A stretch of DNA of 64,000 bases from Streptomyces sp. NBC_01750 (GCF_035918095.1 NZ_CP109137.1:1738001-1802000), one strand, 5' to 3'; positions 1 through 9,760 are shown, counted from the stretch's first letter. The notes: generated by a model not told the origin, from the letters alone. Program-made: numbers and translations.

Positions 1-1343
1 GTGAAAGCGGTGAGGGCATCCGGGCCCAGTTCGCGGCCGACTCCGGACTGCTTGTAGCCGCCGAACGGGGTCCAGTAGCGGACACTGCTGTGGGAGTTGA
101 CCGAGAGGTTGCCGGCGGCGACGGCACGCGAGACGCGGATCGCGCGGCCGACGTCGCGAGTCCAGATCGAGCCTGACAGGCCGTACTCGGTGGCGTTGGC
201 GAGCCGGATCGCATCCGCCTCGTCCTCGAAGGGGAGGACGACGGCGACCGGGCCGAAGACTTCCTCGCAGGCGGCCGGGGCGTCCGGGTCGAGGCCGGTG
301 AGGACCGTCGGCGGGAACCAGAAGCCGGGGCCTTCGGGCGCGGTGCCGCGGATCCCCTTCAGCTCTTCGGGTGCGTAACCACGCACCCGCTCCAGCTGAG
401 CCTGCGAAATCAGCGGGCCCATCTGGGTCTTCTCGTCGAACGGATCGCCAACGACGACGGACTCGATCCCGGGGGTGAGGAGTTCGAGGAAGCGGTCGTA
501 CACGGAACGCTGCACCAGGACACGGCTGCGCGCGCAGCAGTCCTGTCCCGAGTTGTCCAGAAAGGACATGGGGGTTGCGGCGACCGCGGCCTCGAGGTCG
601 GAGTCGGCGAAGACGATGTTGGGGCTCTTGCCGCCCAGTTCGAGCGTCACGCGCTTCAGGCGATCGGCGCTCTTGGCCATGATCTGCTTGCCGACCCTGG
701 TGGACCCGGTGAAGACGATCTTCGCGACGCCGGGGTGTTCGACCAGCGCGTTGCCAGTGACGTCGCCCGCGCCCGGGAGCACCTGGAAGAGATGCTCGGG
801 AAGGCCGGCCTCCAGGGCGAGTTCGGCGAGCCGCAGCGCGGTCAGCGGGGTCGTCTCGGCCGGCTTGAGGAGGACGGCGTTGCCCGCGGCGAGGGCCGGG
901 GCCGTACCCCAGGCGGCAATCGGCATGGGGAAGTTCCAGGGCGCGATCACGCCGATGACGCCGAGCGGTTCGAGGATCGTGATGTCGAGTCCGCCGGCGA
1001 CAGGGATCTGGCGGCCGTTGAGCCGCTCCACCCCCCCGGCCGCGAAGTCGAGGAGATCGCGGACGTTACCGGCCTCCCAGCGGGCGTTGCCGATCGTGTG
1101 CCCGGCCTCGCGGACCTCCAACCGGGCCAGTTCTTCGAGGTGTTCGTCGACGACCGCGGCGAACCGGCGCAGCTGTCTGGCCCGGTCCGCGGGGGCTGCG
1201 GCCGCCCAGCCCTGCTGGGCCTCCGCCGCCCGCGCGACGGCGGCGTCGACCTCGGCCGCCGTCGTCGCCGGGACGGTCTCGATGACCTGCCCGGTGGCGG
1301 GGTTGAGCACCTCGTGGTGCGTGTACGACACAGCGTGCCTCAC
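1..1343 (-). CDS. Aldehyde dehydrogenase (NAD(P)+-dependent), 3' end outside window
   Basis: Oxidises an aldehyde to its carboxylic acid. About 447 codons are visible; the last few lie beyond position 1. The family motifs are present in order: LELGGKSPNIVFADSD (cofactor and Glu region), NSGQDCCARSR with the catalytic cysteine, and near the end PFGGYKQSGVGRELG. The chosen GTG start overlaps the stop of the upstream glutamine-synthetase-like gene in a GTGA, indicating translational coupling; an in-frame GTG at 1331 is an alternative. Coupling to a gamma-glutamyl-amine ligase suggests the substrate is a gamma-glutamyl-aminoaldehyde made from the ligated amine. The family assignment is secure; the substrate is inferred from context. 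Confidence 0.93.
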   Translation of the reverse strand, partial: MRHAVSYTHHEVLNPATGQVIETVPATTAAEVDAAVARAAEAQQGWAAAAPADRARQLRRFAAVVDEHLEELARLEVREAGHTIGNARWEAGNVRDLLDFAAGGVERLNGRQIPVAGGLDITILEPLGVIGVIAPWNFPMPIAAWGTAPALAAGNAVLLKPAETTPLTALRLAELALEAGLPEHLFQVLPGAGDVTGNALVEHPGVAKIVFTGSTRVGKQIMAKSADRLKRVTLELGGKSPNIVFADSDLEAAVAATPMSFLDNSGQDCCARSRVLVQRSVYDRFLELLTPGIESVVVGDPFDEKTQMGPLISQAQLERVRGYAPEELKGIRGTAPEGPGFWFPPTVLTGLDPDAPAACEEVFGPVAVVLPFEDEADAIRLANATEYGLSGSIWTRDVGRAIRVSRAVAAGNLSVNSHSSVRYWTPFGGYKQSGVGRELGPDALTAF

Positions 1344-2704
1344 AGACGTTCGAAGGAGCGGCGGAGCTCCCAGTCGGTCACCGCGGCATCGAAGGCTTCC
1401 AGCTCGACCCGCGCCATGTTGCGGTAGTGCGCGACGACCTCGTCGCCGAAGGCCGCCTTGGCGATGGGGCTGTTCTCCCAGAGCTCGGCGGCTTCGCGCA
1501 GTGTGGTGGGGACCTGCGCGTATCCGGCGGTGTACGCGTTGCCCGTGCACTCCTGCGGCAGTTCCAGCTGCTGCTCGATGCCGTACAGACCGGCGGCGAC
1601 CAGGCCGGCGACGGCCAGGTGCGGGTTGACGTCGCCGCCCGGCAGCCGGTTCTCGAAGCGCATCGAGCGGCCGTGACCGACGACGCGGAGCGCGCAGGTG
1701 CGGTTGTCGTAGCCCCAGGCGACGGCGGTCGGCGCGAAGGAGCCGGGCTGGAAGCGCTTGTACGAGTTGATGTTGGGCGCGTACAACAGCGAGAACTCAC
1801 GCAGCGCCGCCAGCTGCCCGGCCAGGAAGTACCGCATGACCTGCGACATTCCGCCGGGGCCATCGCCCGCCATGACATTGGTGCCGTGCTCGTCCTGGAG
1901 CGAGAGGTGGATATGACAGGAGTTGCCCTCGCGCTCGTTGTACTTGGCCATGAAGGTGAGCGAGACACCTTCCTGGGAGGCGATCTCCTTCGCGCCGGTC
2001 TTGTAGACGGCGTGCTGGTCGCAAGTGACCACGGCCTCGTCGTACTTGAAGGCGATCTCGTGCTGACCGGGATTGCACTCACCCTTGGCGGACTCGACGG
2101 TCAGGCCGGCCGCGGCCATCTCGTTGCGGATCCGGCGCAGCAGCGGTTCGATGCGGCCGGTACCGAGAACCGAGTAGTCGATGTTGTACTGGTTGGCCGG
2201 GACGAGGTCGCGGTAGTCGCGGTCCCAGGCCTCCTCGTAGGTGTCCCTGAAGACGATGAACTCGAGCTCGGTGCCCACATGCGCGGTGAAGCCGTGCTCG
2301 GCGAGGCGGTCCAGCTGACGGCGCAGCACCTGGCGGGGTGCGGCGACAACGGGTGAGCCGTCGTTCCAGGCGAGGTCGGCGACGAGCAGTGCCGTGCCCT
2401 CGTTCCAGGGGATACGGCGCAGTGTGGTGAGGTCGGGGTGCATGGCGAAGTCGCCGTAACCCCGCTCCCAGGAGGACATCTCGTAGCCGTCGACGGTGTT
2501 CATCTCGATGTCGACGGCGAGGAGGTAGTTGCAGCCCTCGGTGCCGTGTTCCAGAACCTCGTCGAGGAAGAAAGGCGCGGCGAACCGCTTGCCCTGGAGC
2601 CGTCCTTGCATATCGGGGAAGGCCAGGACGACTGTGTCGATCTCACCGCTCGCGACGAGGGCACGAAGCTCCTCGACCCCGAGCGGGGCTTTGCGGTCTG
2701 CCAC
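1340..2704 (-). CDS. glnA4: Glutamine-synthetase-like gamma-glutamyl-amine ligase (GlnA4/PuuA type)
   Basis: ATP-dependent ligation of glutamate to an amine. The 454-aa protein has the type-I glutamine synthetase fold: a glutamate-side region (THVGTELEF-like, as AHVGTELEFIVF), the metal/ammonia-pocket stretch KGECNPGQHEI, HIHLS, NSYKRFQPGSFAP and the ATP/substrate loop NRTCALRVVG in place of the NRS-type motif of true GlnA. The GTG start at 2704 follows AAGGAGG at about 9 nt; a longer reading would run through this ribosome site. The neighbours (aldehyde dehydrogenase, FadR-type regulator, permease, class-I amidotransferase) are those of S. coelicolor glnA4, described as a gamma-glutamylethanolamide synthetase. 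Ethanolamine is therefore the best guess; polyamines are the alternative. It is unlikely to be the housekeeping glutamine synthetase. Confidence 0.85.
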   Translation of the reverse strand: MADRKAPLGVEELRALVASGEIDTVVLAFPDMQGRLQGKRFAAPFFLDEVLEHGTEGCNYLLAVDIEMNTVDGYEMSSWERGYGDFAMHPDLTTLRRIPWNEGTALLVADLAWNDGSPVVAAPRQVLRRQLDRLAEHGFTAHVGTELEFIVFRDTYEEAWDRDYRDLVPANQYNIDYSVLGTGRIEPLLRRIRNEMAAAGLTVESAKGECNPGQHEIAFKYDEAVVTCDQHAVYKTGAKEIASQEGVSLTFMAKYNEREGNSCHIHLSLQDEHGTNVMAGDGPGGMSQVMRYFLAGQLAALREFSLLYAPNINSYKRFQPGSFAPTAVAWGYDNRTCALRVVGHGRSMRFENRLPGGDVNPHLAVAGLVAAGLYGIEQQLELPQECTGNAYTAGYAQVPTTLREAAELWENSPIAKAAFGDEVVAHYRNMARVELEAFDAAVTDWELRRSFERL

Positions 2705-2740
2705 GGGATTACGCCTCCTTGGGTCAGCCGGAAGCCTTAA

Positions 2741-2749
2741 GGTATTACC
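2741..2749. promoter_or_regulatory. Candidate FadR-type operator in the glnA4/regulator divergent region
   Basis: GGTATTACC, a palindrome around a central T that fits the GT-N3-AC core of FadR-subfamily GntR operators. It lies in the 78-bp gap between the divergent glnA4-like and GntR genes, so one dimer could control both. Inferred from motif and position only. Confidence 0.5.
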
Positions 2750-2782
2750 GAAGACCATTATCTGGGAAGAGGAAACGGCGAC

Positions 2783-3511
2783 GTGGTGAAGATGAGTGAA
2801 CCGGCCGACCGGCTGACACCCGTGCTGCGTCCCGTGCGCGCGGGCAACGGCTTCGAGGAAGCGCTGGAACAGATTCTTCAGCTGCTGCGGCTCGGACTGG
2901 TCCCCGGCGGCGGGCGGCTGCCCGCGGAGCGCGAGCTCGCGGAGCGGATGGGGATCAGCCGGGTCACGCTGCGCGAAGTGCTGAAGGTCCTGGGCGACCA
3001 GGGGCTGGTGGAGAGCCGGCGCGGCCGGTACGGCGGAACGTTTGTACTGCAGCGGCCCGACAGCCAGGGCGAGGACGAGCTGCGGCGGCGCGTGGCTGCC
3101 GTGGACGTCGAGGACACGCTGCGTTTCCGGGAGGTGCTCGAGGTGGGGGCGGCCGGTCTCTGCGCCGCTCACGGCCTGACCGATGAGGGCGCGGACCGGC
3201 TGCGTACGGCACTGGCCGCGACGCACGACGCCCCGCTCGCCGAGTACCGGAGGCAGGACACGCTGCTGCATCTGACCCTCGCCGAGCTCTCCGGCTCCCC
3301 CACGCTGACCGCGCAGTACGCCGCGGTGCGGGCGACACTGAACGATCTGCTGGACTGCATTCCGCTGCTCGTACGCAATCTCGAGCACTCACAGCATCAG
3401 CACACAGCCCTGGTCGAGGCGGTGCTGGACGCGGACTCGGACGCGGCCCGCGAGGTGATGCGGGAGCACTGCGAGGGGACGGCGGCGCTGCTGCGCGGCT
3501 TCCTGTCCTGA
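2783..3511 (+). CDS. GntR-family transcriptional regulator, FadR subfamily
   Basis: DNA-binding regulator of 242 aa. The N-terminal winged helix carries the GntR pattern LVPGGGRLPAERELAERMG followed by ISRVTLREVLKVLGDQGLVE (about residues 36-75). The C-terminal half is the all-helical FCD ligand/metal domain, with histidines in DTLLHLTLAELSGS and near the end (MREHCEGT). Start is GTG at 2783, about 7 nt after GAGGAAA; GTG 2786 and ATG 2792 are in-frame alternatives. It is divergent from the glnA4-like ligase and upstream of the permease and hydrolase, so it is probably the local regulator of amine use. The ligand is unknown. Confidence 0.9.
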   Translation: MVKMSEPADRLTPVLRPVRAGNGFEEALEQILQLLRLGLVPGGGRLPAERELAERMGISRVTLREVLKVLGDQGLVESRRGRYGGTFVLQRPDSQGEDELRRRVAAVDVEDTLRFREVLEVGAAGLCAAHGLTDEGADRLRTALAATHDAPLAEYRRQDTLLHLTLAELSGSPTLTAQYAAVRATLNDLLDCIPLLVRNLEHSQHQHTALVEAVLDADSDAAREVMREHCEGTAALLRGFLS

Positions 3512-3591
3512 CCTTCCACCTCGACCTCACGTCAACCGATCCGTAACCACGGCTTTACGCGCGGGGCTTGCGCATCCATGACGGCGACCGC

Positions 3592-3613
3592 AAAGGTGTG
3601 CGCACAAACCTTT
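3592..3613. promoter_or_regulatory. Inverted repeat upstream of the amine permease
   Basis: A perfect 10-bp palindrome TGTGCGCACA (3597-3606) is flanked by arms AAAGG (3592-3596) and CCTTT (3609-3613), ending 20 bp before the permease start. Likely an operator for the FadR-type or another regulator. No promoter hexamers were assigned. Confidence 0.4.
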
Positions 3614-3633
3614 GACTCAGCCAGGAGCGACTC

Positions 3634-5079
<1,446 letters not shown>

Positions 5080-5132
5080 GCAGAACGCGAACGAGGCTGA
5101 GCGAAAGTCGGACGAAGCTGAAGGGAGTCACT

Positions 5133-5810
5133 GTGTCCAAGCCGCTGATCGGCGTCACGACCTATCTGGAACCCGCCAAATGGGGCGTGTGGGAGATGCC
5201 CGCGGCGCTGCTGCCCGCCGGATATCCGCGCCTCGTCCAGTCGGCGGGCGGCCTCGCCGCGCTGCTCCCACCGGATGACCCGGCCCTGGCCGAGCCGGTC
5301 GTGTCCCGCCTGGACGGGCTCGTCATCGCGGGCGGCGCGGATGTCGAGCCCATACGGTACGGGGCCGAACCCGATCCCCGCACCGGCCCGCCGGCGCGGG
5401 ACCGGGACGCGTGGGAACTCGCCCTGATCCGGGCGGCGTTGGAGTCCGGCACACCCCTGCTGGGGATCTGCCGGGGCCTGCAGCTGCTGAACGTGGCGCT
5501 CGGCGGGACGCTGGTCCAGCACCTGGACGGGCATGTCGGAGGCGTGGGTGTCTTCGGCCGGCACACGGTGAAGCCCGTGCCCGGGACACGGTACGCGGAG
5601 ATCGTGCCGGAGGAGTCGTCGGTCCCGACGTACCACCACCAGTCGGTGGACCGCCTGGCGGACGCGCTGGTGGCGAGCGCGCACGCGGAGGACGGCACGG
5701 TGGAGGCGGTGGAACTGCCGGGTGCGGGCTGGGCGCTGGCGGTGCAGTGGCATCCGGAGGCGGGCGAGGACGAGAGGGTGATGTCGGCGCTGGTACGTGC
5801 GGCGGGCTGA
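5133..5810 (+). CDS. Class-I glutamine amidotransferase-like gamma-glutamyl hydrolase (peptidase C26, PuuD-like)
   Basis: Probably hydrolyses the gamma-glutamyl bond to release glutamate after the aldehyde has been oxidised. The 225-aa protein shows the C26 layout: an N-terminal LIGVTTYLEP strand, GLVIAGGADVEPIRYG, the nucleophile-elbow cysteine in LLGICRGLQLLN, YHHQSVD, and the His/Glu pair in AVQWHPE. The GTG start follows AAGGGAG at 5121. It is 53 bp downstream of the permease and probably in the same transcript; that gap holds imperfect GAACG/GCTGA direct repeats. Together with the ligase and dehydrogenase it completes a Puu-like scheme. The exact substrate is inferred. Confidence 0.85.
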   Translation: MSKPLIGVTTYLEPAKWGVWEMPAALLPAGYPRLVQSAGGLAALLPPDDPALAEPVVSRLDGLVIAGGADVEPIRYGAEPDPRTGPPARDRDAWELALIRAALESGTPLLGICRGLQLLNVALGGTLVQHLDGHVGGVGVFGRHTVKPVPGTRYAEIVPEESSVPTYHHQSVDRLADALVASAHAEDGTVEAVELPGAGWALAVQWHPEAGEDERVMSALVRAAG

Positions 5811-5840
5811 GGGGACGGGGCCCCTCAGCCGGGCAGCCCT

Positions 5841-5870
5841 CCCCGGTCCGGGCCTGCCCCCGGACCGGGG
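5841..5870. terminator. Bidirectional hairpin terminator between convergent genes
   Basis: Perfect 12-bp stem CCCCGGTCCGGG with loop CCTGCC, lying between the convergent hydrolase (+) and LysR (-) genes. No U tract, as is usual in this GC range. Confidence 0.7.
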
Positions 5871-5937
5871 CATCACCGGGCCGGGCCGGGTCACTCCTGG
5901 CGAGCGCCCCCCGCGCGGCCACCCGCGCAAGTCCTCG

Positions 5938-6876
5938 TCACCCCGTCGCCGGACCCCTCCGGGTCAGCGTCAGCAAATCGCGGGCCGGGCCCGCCGGACG
6001 GTGGGAGGTGGGCCAGACAGCGCGGAGATCACGATGCAGCTGGACCTTCTCCACCGGGATCTCCACCAGGCGGCGCGACGCCAGCTCGTCCGTCACCGCC
6101 AGTTCGCTCAGGACCGCCGGGCCCGCCCCGCTCACCGCCGCCGCCTTCACCGCCGTCGTCGACGCGAGCTCGAGGAGCGGGTCCGCGAGGCCCCCGTACT
6201 CACTGAGCGCCGAGTCGAGGACCTGGCGCGTGCCCGAGCCCCGTTCGCGCAGGATCAGCGGTGTGGCCGCGAGTTCCGCCGACGACAGCGGCGCACGGCG
6301 GCGGGCCCACACATGGCTCGGGGCCGCGACCACGACGAGCCGGTCGTGGCCGATGGCCGTCCCGTCCAGCCCCTCGGGGACGGCCAGGCCCTCCACGAAG
6401 CCCAGATCCGCCTCGCCCGCGAGCAGACGCCGGGCCACCATCGCCGAGTTTCCGGCCAGCAGCGAGACCGCCGTACCGGGGCGCTCGGCACGGAGCGCGA
6501 TCAGCCATCCCGGCAGCAGGTACTCCGCGATGGTCATCGAAGCCGCCACCCGCAGCCGCGAATCACGCCGCCCCCGCAGCGCCTGCGCCCCGGCGTCGAA
6601 CGCCTCCGCCGCCTCCACCACCCGCCGCGCCCAGTCCGTGACGAGCGCACCCGCGTCGGTGAGCCGGGAGCCGCGCGGCGACCGGTCGACGAGGGCCACG
6701 CCCAACTGCCGTTCCATCGAGCGGATCCGGCTGCTCGCGGCCGGCTGCGTGATCCCGAGCTCGCGCGCCGCACGCCCCAGGCTGCCGTGCCGGGCGACCG
6801 CGAGCAGCAGCTCCAGCGCACCCAGGTCCGGCACCCGGTGCGCGAGAGGCACCCGGCCCTCGTCCTCGTCGCTCAT
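5938..6876 (-). CDS. LysR-family transcriptional regulator
   Basis: DNA-binding regulator of 312 aa. The N-terminal winged helix-turn-helix spans about residues 15-75 (LGALELLLAVARHGSLGRAARELGITQPAASSRIRSMERQLG region, i.e. the classic S-x-AA-x-L...TQPA-S pattern). The rest is the two-lobed periplasmic-binding-protein-like effector domain (ADLGFVEG, LILRERGSGTRQ), closest in look to the CbbR/CysB group. It is divergent from the TDT-family transporter 70 bp away and so probably controls it. The 312-aa length is normal for the family. The inducer cannot be read from sequence. Confidence 0.9.
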   Translation of the reverse strand: MSDEDEGRVPLAHRVPDLGALELLLAVARHGSLGRAARELGITQPAASSRIRSMERQLGVALVDRSPRGSRLTDAGALVTDWARRVVEAAEAFDAGAQALRGRRDSRLRVAASMTIAEYLLPGWLIALRAERPGTAVSLLAGNSAMVARRLLAGEADLGFVEGLAVPEGLDGTAIGHDRLVVVAAPSHVWARRRAPLSSAELAATPLILRERGSGTRQVLDSALSEYGGLADPLLELASTTAVKAAAVSGAGPAVLSELAVTDELASRRLVEIPVEKVQLHRDLRAVWPTSHRPAGPARDLLTLTRRGPATG

Positions 6877-6886
6877 AGATCCAGCT

Positions 6887-6898
6887 TATGGGGCCATA
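6887..6898. promoter_or_regulatory. Candidate LysR box
   Basis: Imperfect palindrome TATGGGGCCATA in the 70-bp region between the divergent lysR and transporter genes, 10 bp upstream of the lysR start. Position and symmetry fit an autoregulatory LysR site. It is not otherwise supported. Confidence 0.4.
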
Positions 6899-6946
6899 GG
6901 GCAGCGATCCCTGGTGGGGCTCCGCATCCCGCGTGAAAGTGAAGAC

Positions 6947-8077
6947 ATGGTCATCGCCGTGCAGCCCCGTTCCCGCACCGCCGCCGGCGCTCCCGCGGCC
7001 GTACGGCTGTACTCGTTCCGCCACTTCGGCCCCAACTGGTACGCGACCGTCATGGGCACGGCCATCGTCGCGAACGCCGGAGTCGCCCTCCCCGTCGACG
7101 TCCCGGGGCTGCGGACGGCCTGCGTCGCCGTGTGGGCGCTCTCCGCCGTGCTGCTGGCCCTCGTCCTGGCAGCGCGCGCCACGCACTGGATCCACCACCG
7201 CGACCAGGCCCGCGCCCACCTCGTGGACCCGGCGATCGCGCCCTTCTACGGCTGTCTGTCCATGGCGCTGCTGGCCGTCGGAACCGGCACGCTGACCGTG
7301 GGTCAGGACGTCATCGGCGAGAGCGCGGCCGTGGCGGCCGCAGCCGTGCTCTTCGGCATCGGCACCCTCATCGGACTCTGCGCCGCCGTCGTCGTCCCGT
7401 ACCTGATGGTCGTCCGCCATCTGGTGACGCCCAGCACCGCCTCACCGGTCTGGCTGCTCCCCGTCGTCTCCCCCATGGTCTCCGCGTCGCTCGGTCCCCT
7501 GCTGGTACCTCATCTGCCGGCCGGCCAGTGGCGGGAGGCGATGCTGCTCGGGAGCTACGCGATGTTCGGGATCAGTCTGCTGGCGACCTCCGTCATCCTG
7601 CCGATGGTCTTCGCCCGGCTCGTCCACCATGGCCCGCTGCCGCTCGCTCTCACCCCCACCCTCTTTCTGGTCCTCGGCCCGCTCGGCCAGTCGACCACCG
7701 CCGTCAGCAAGCTCGCGGACGTGGCTCCCGGTGCGATCGCGGCTCCGTACGCCACCGGCTTCGGCGCCTTCGCGGTGATCTATGGCGTCCCTGTGATGGG
7801 TTTCGCGCTGATGTGGCTGGCGCTCGCGGGCTCGATGGTGGTGCGCGCCGCACGCGAAGGCATGCCCTTCACGATGACCTGGTGGGCCTTCACCTTCCCG
7901 CTCGGCACCTGTGTGACCGGCGCGGAGGGGCTGGCGGGCCATACGGGGCTGGTCGCGCTCGAGTGGCTGGCGGTCGGCCTGTTCGCCGTCCTTGTCACGG
8001 CATGGGCCGTGACCGGAGTGCGTACCCTGCGGGGTCTGTTCAGCGGAGCGCTGCTCGCAGCGCCTCTGCAGAAGTAG
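6947..8077 (+). CDS. TDT-family transporter (TehA/Ssu1/malate type)
   Basis: Membrane transporter of 376 aa with about 10 hydrophobic segments. The first contains RHFGPNWYATVMGTAIVANAG, the typical entry of the tellurite-resistance/dicarboxylate transporter family, and a later one carries TTAVSKLADVAPG-like polar residues in a helix. Members export sulfite, dicarboxylates or act as anion channels; nothing here fixes the substrate. The ATG at 6947 is preceded by GTGAAAG, a weak ribosome site. Divergent from a LysR regulator of CbbR/CysB appearance, which would suit sulfite or organic-acid control. Family secure, substrate open. Confidence 0.85.
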   Translation: MVIAVQPRSRTAAGAPAAVRLYSFRHFGPNWYATVMGTAIVANAGVALPVDVPGLRTACVAVWALSAVLLALVLAARATHWIHHRDQARAHLVDPAIAPFYGCLSMALLAVGTGTLTVGQDVIGESAAVAAAAVLFGIGTLIGLCAAVVVPYLMVVRHLVTPSTASPVWLLPVVSPMVSASLGPLLVPHLPAGQWREAMLLGSYAMFGISLLATSVILPMVFARLVHHGPLPLALTPTLFLVLGPLGQSTTAVSKLADVAPGAIAAPYATGFGAFAVIYGVPVMGFALMWLALAGSMVVRAAREGMPFTMTWWAFTFPLGTCVTGAEGLAGHTGLVALEWLAVGLFAVLVTAWAVTGVRTLRGLFSGALLAAPLQK

Positions 8078-8553
8078 CCTTTCCGCGCCGATCAGCGCTT
8101 CGCGCCTCACAAGGCCCAACAAGGCCCAAGGCGCGCGGCGATCTCCCTGCGCCCAAGTACACGGCACCGGATTCCATAAATGGTCCGCGTCCCGTCACCA
8201 CAACTACGGCGGGCGAGCATTTCACGAGCAACGCCATTGGGGTTTCGGATCGTCTCGCTGCGCGGGGCGTTCTGATGGTCAGGAAGAATTCGCGGCGGGC
8301 GAGACAATTCCCGCATCCGCGGATCGCCGCCGGGACCGGGCCTACTTGACACCCCATGACCAGCGCGCAGACAGGCTGATGTCCTGGTCAACGGGCCGCC
8401 TGGGCACTCCCGAAGGGCTAGCTTGCGAGACATCGGAGATGGGCGGAAGCTGGACTTGTGGGTAACCAGCCCATGGGCGTCAAGCCGCTCACACCCTGAA
8501 GTCCGCTCAGGACTCATAGGACGCCGGACATCCACAGATGAGGAATCATCATC
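8078..8553. other. Long non-coding interval upstream of a secreted protein gene
   Basis: 476 bp without a convincing gene; the reading frames that exist lack a ribosome site and streptomycete codon bias. It is less GC-rich than its surroundings. It holds a direct repeat AAGGCCCAAC/AAGGCCCAAG (about 8111-8130), two copies of CGGCGGGCGAG (near 8210 and 8292) and a TTGACA hexamer at 8346-8351 that could be a -35 element. It probably contains the promoter and leader of the 8554 gene. Confidence 0.5.
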
Positions 8554-8907
8554 ATGTCCAGAATATTCGGACGTCGAATCCCCGGCTTCGTCGGTGCATC
8601 TCTCCTGGCCTCCGCGCTTGCCTTTTCAGCTGCAACCCCAATTGCCGCCGCAGCGCCCAAGGCCTCAACCGTGACCGCATCAGCGGAATCTGCCATGACG
8701 CAGTCGCAGCAACAAACCCTGCCGACCAATAGCAGGTCGTGCGATCCATTCTCGAACCGCAACGGCTACAACAACGGCTACTACGGCTACTCGTCGGATT
8801 GTTTCAGGGACAATAGGGGTTACCGCGACTGCTTCCCCTTCTACGGGCTGGTGTACGACCCGTTTATCGGTGCGTACGTTCAAACCAACGTAAGAAGCTG
8901 CCGCTAG
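8554..8907 (+). CDS. Small secreted Tyr/Asn/Gly-rich protein with four cysteines, function unknown
   Basis: 117 aa, not recognised as a known family. Residues 1-34 form a Sec-type signal peptide (basic start MSRIFGRR, hydrophobic ASLLASALAFSAA core, AAA-AP cleavage region). The mature part starts with a Ser/Thr/Gln stretch and then becomes aromatic and polar (NGYNNGYYGYSSD, FPFYGLVYDPF). Cysteines at 63, 83, 93 and 116 could make two disulfides outside the cell. The ATG at 8554 follows AGATGAGG. Codon use is less GC-biased than that of its neighbours, which fits a rapidly evolving or acquired gene. It stands alone between the transporter and convergent genes. A cell-surface or spore-coat role is possible but is speculation. 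Confidence 0.72.
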   Translation: MSRIFGRRIPGFVGASLLASALAFSAATPIAAAAPKASTVTASAESAMTQSQQQTLPTNSRSCDPFSNRNGYNNGYYGYSSDCFRDNRGYRDCFPFYGLVYDPFIGAYVQTNVRSCR

Positions 8908-9031
8908 GGCAGGTGCCGATGCGCCGCTCTAAGCCGACACCGTGAGCCCTTGCGGTAAGTCACTGACAGGGTTTGGCAGTTGGCGCTGGTTCCAGTTCCA
9001 CAACCGCAACTGCTTGAAGACGGTCCACGTC

Positions 9032-9760
9032 TTAGGCCAGTCGCTGCCGCGTTGCTCGTCGCAGCGACTGGCCGAGCACCGTCGGCGCCTCGGCCAGTGA
9101 GGGCCCGTACCAGGTCAGATGACGGCCGCTGACCAGCGCGGCGGGCAGCCGGGGAAAGGCCTCGGGCCCGTCGTCGGCCGCGAAGCGGTACGGCTCGTCG
9201 GGCAGGACCACCATCTGGGCGCCGCCCTCCCGAAGCTCCTCCAGCGGCATACGCGGATAGCGCTCGGCGTGCCCCGCGTACACATTCCTGACGCCGAGCC
9301 GGGCCAGCAGATCACCGGCGAAGGTGTCGCGGCCGAGCACCATCCACGGCCGCCGCCAGACCGGCACCACCGCCCGCCACGCCCCGGTGGGCGCGACCGC
9401 GGCCCACGCCGACTCCGCCTCGTCCAGCCAGCGCGGCCGTGCCACGCCGCACCCGGACACCAGCACCCGCTGCAGCTCGCGGAACGCCTGCTCCAGGTTG
9501 CGCACCTCGGTGACGAGGACCTCGATTCCCGCCGCCCGCAGTGCGGCCAGATCGGGCTCCCGGTTCTCCTCCTCGTTCGCGATCACGAGATCGGGGCGGA
9601 GCCCGGCCACGGCCGCCACATCCGGGTTCTTGGTGCCCCCGACCCGTGCGACATCGAGTTCCGCGGGATGGCTGCACCAGTCCGTGGCCCCGACCAGCAG
9701 CCCGGGTGCGCTGACGGCCACGGCCTCGGTCAGCGATGGCACCAGCGAGACGACGCGCAC
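9032..9760 (-). CDS. Leaderless periplasmic-binding-fold protein (cobalamin/Fe-siderophore receptor type)
   Basis: 242 aa with the helical-backbone metal receptor fold: RVVSLVPSLTEAV at the start, the GLRPDLVIANEEENREPDLAALRAAGIEV segment typical of BtuF/FepB-like proteins, and MVVLPDEPYRF later. Unlike transported receptors it has no signal peptide or lipobox: the GTG start at 9760 sits just after GAGGG, and the longer frame runs into the upstream regulator. It is therefore predicted to be cytoplasmic. It begins 10 bp after the stop of an XRE-cupin regulator, so the two are one operon. Such leaderless homologues occur in actinobacteria without a settled role. An intracellular sensing or metal/corrinoid-handling function is inference. 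Confidence 0.75.
   Translation of the reverse strand: MRVVSLVPSLTEAVAVSAPGLLVGATDWCSHPAELDVARVGGTKNPDVAAVAGLRPDLVIANEEENREPDLAALRAAGIEVLVTEVRNLEQAFRELQRVLVSGCGVARPRWLDEAESAWAAVAPTGAWRAVVPVWRRPWMVLGRDTFAGDLLARLGVRNVYAGHAERYPRMPLEELREGGAQMVVLPDEPYRFAADDGPEAFPRLPAALVSGRHLTWYGPSLAEAPTVLGQSLRRATRQRLA
9035..9073 (-). terminator. Hairpin spanning the end of the metal-receptor-like gene
   Basis: Perfect 12-bp inverted repeat GGCCAGTCGCTG (9035-9046) / CAGCGACTGGCC (9062-9073) with a 15-nt loop. It covers the last codons of the gene ending at 9032 and stops one base short of the stop codon. Probably its terminator. Confidence 0.45.

Noticed and set aside
1340..3388. 682-residue extended form of the glutamine-synthetase-like protein
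   Set aside because: The extension is antisense to the GntR regulator and contains the real ribosome site; GTG 2704 is the start.
8040..8357. 105-codon minus-strand frame in the 8078-8553 gap as a gene
   Set aside because: No ribosome site, no streptomycete codon bias, overlap with the transporter gene end, and no recognisable motif.
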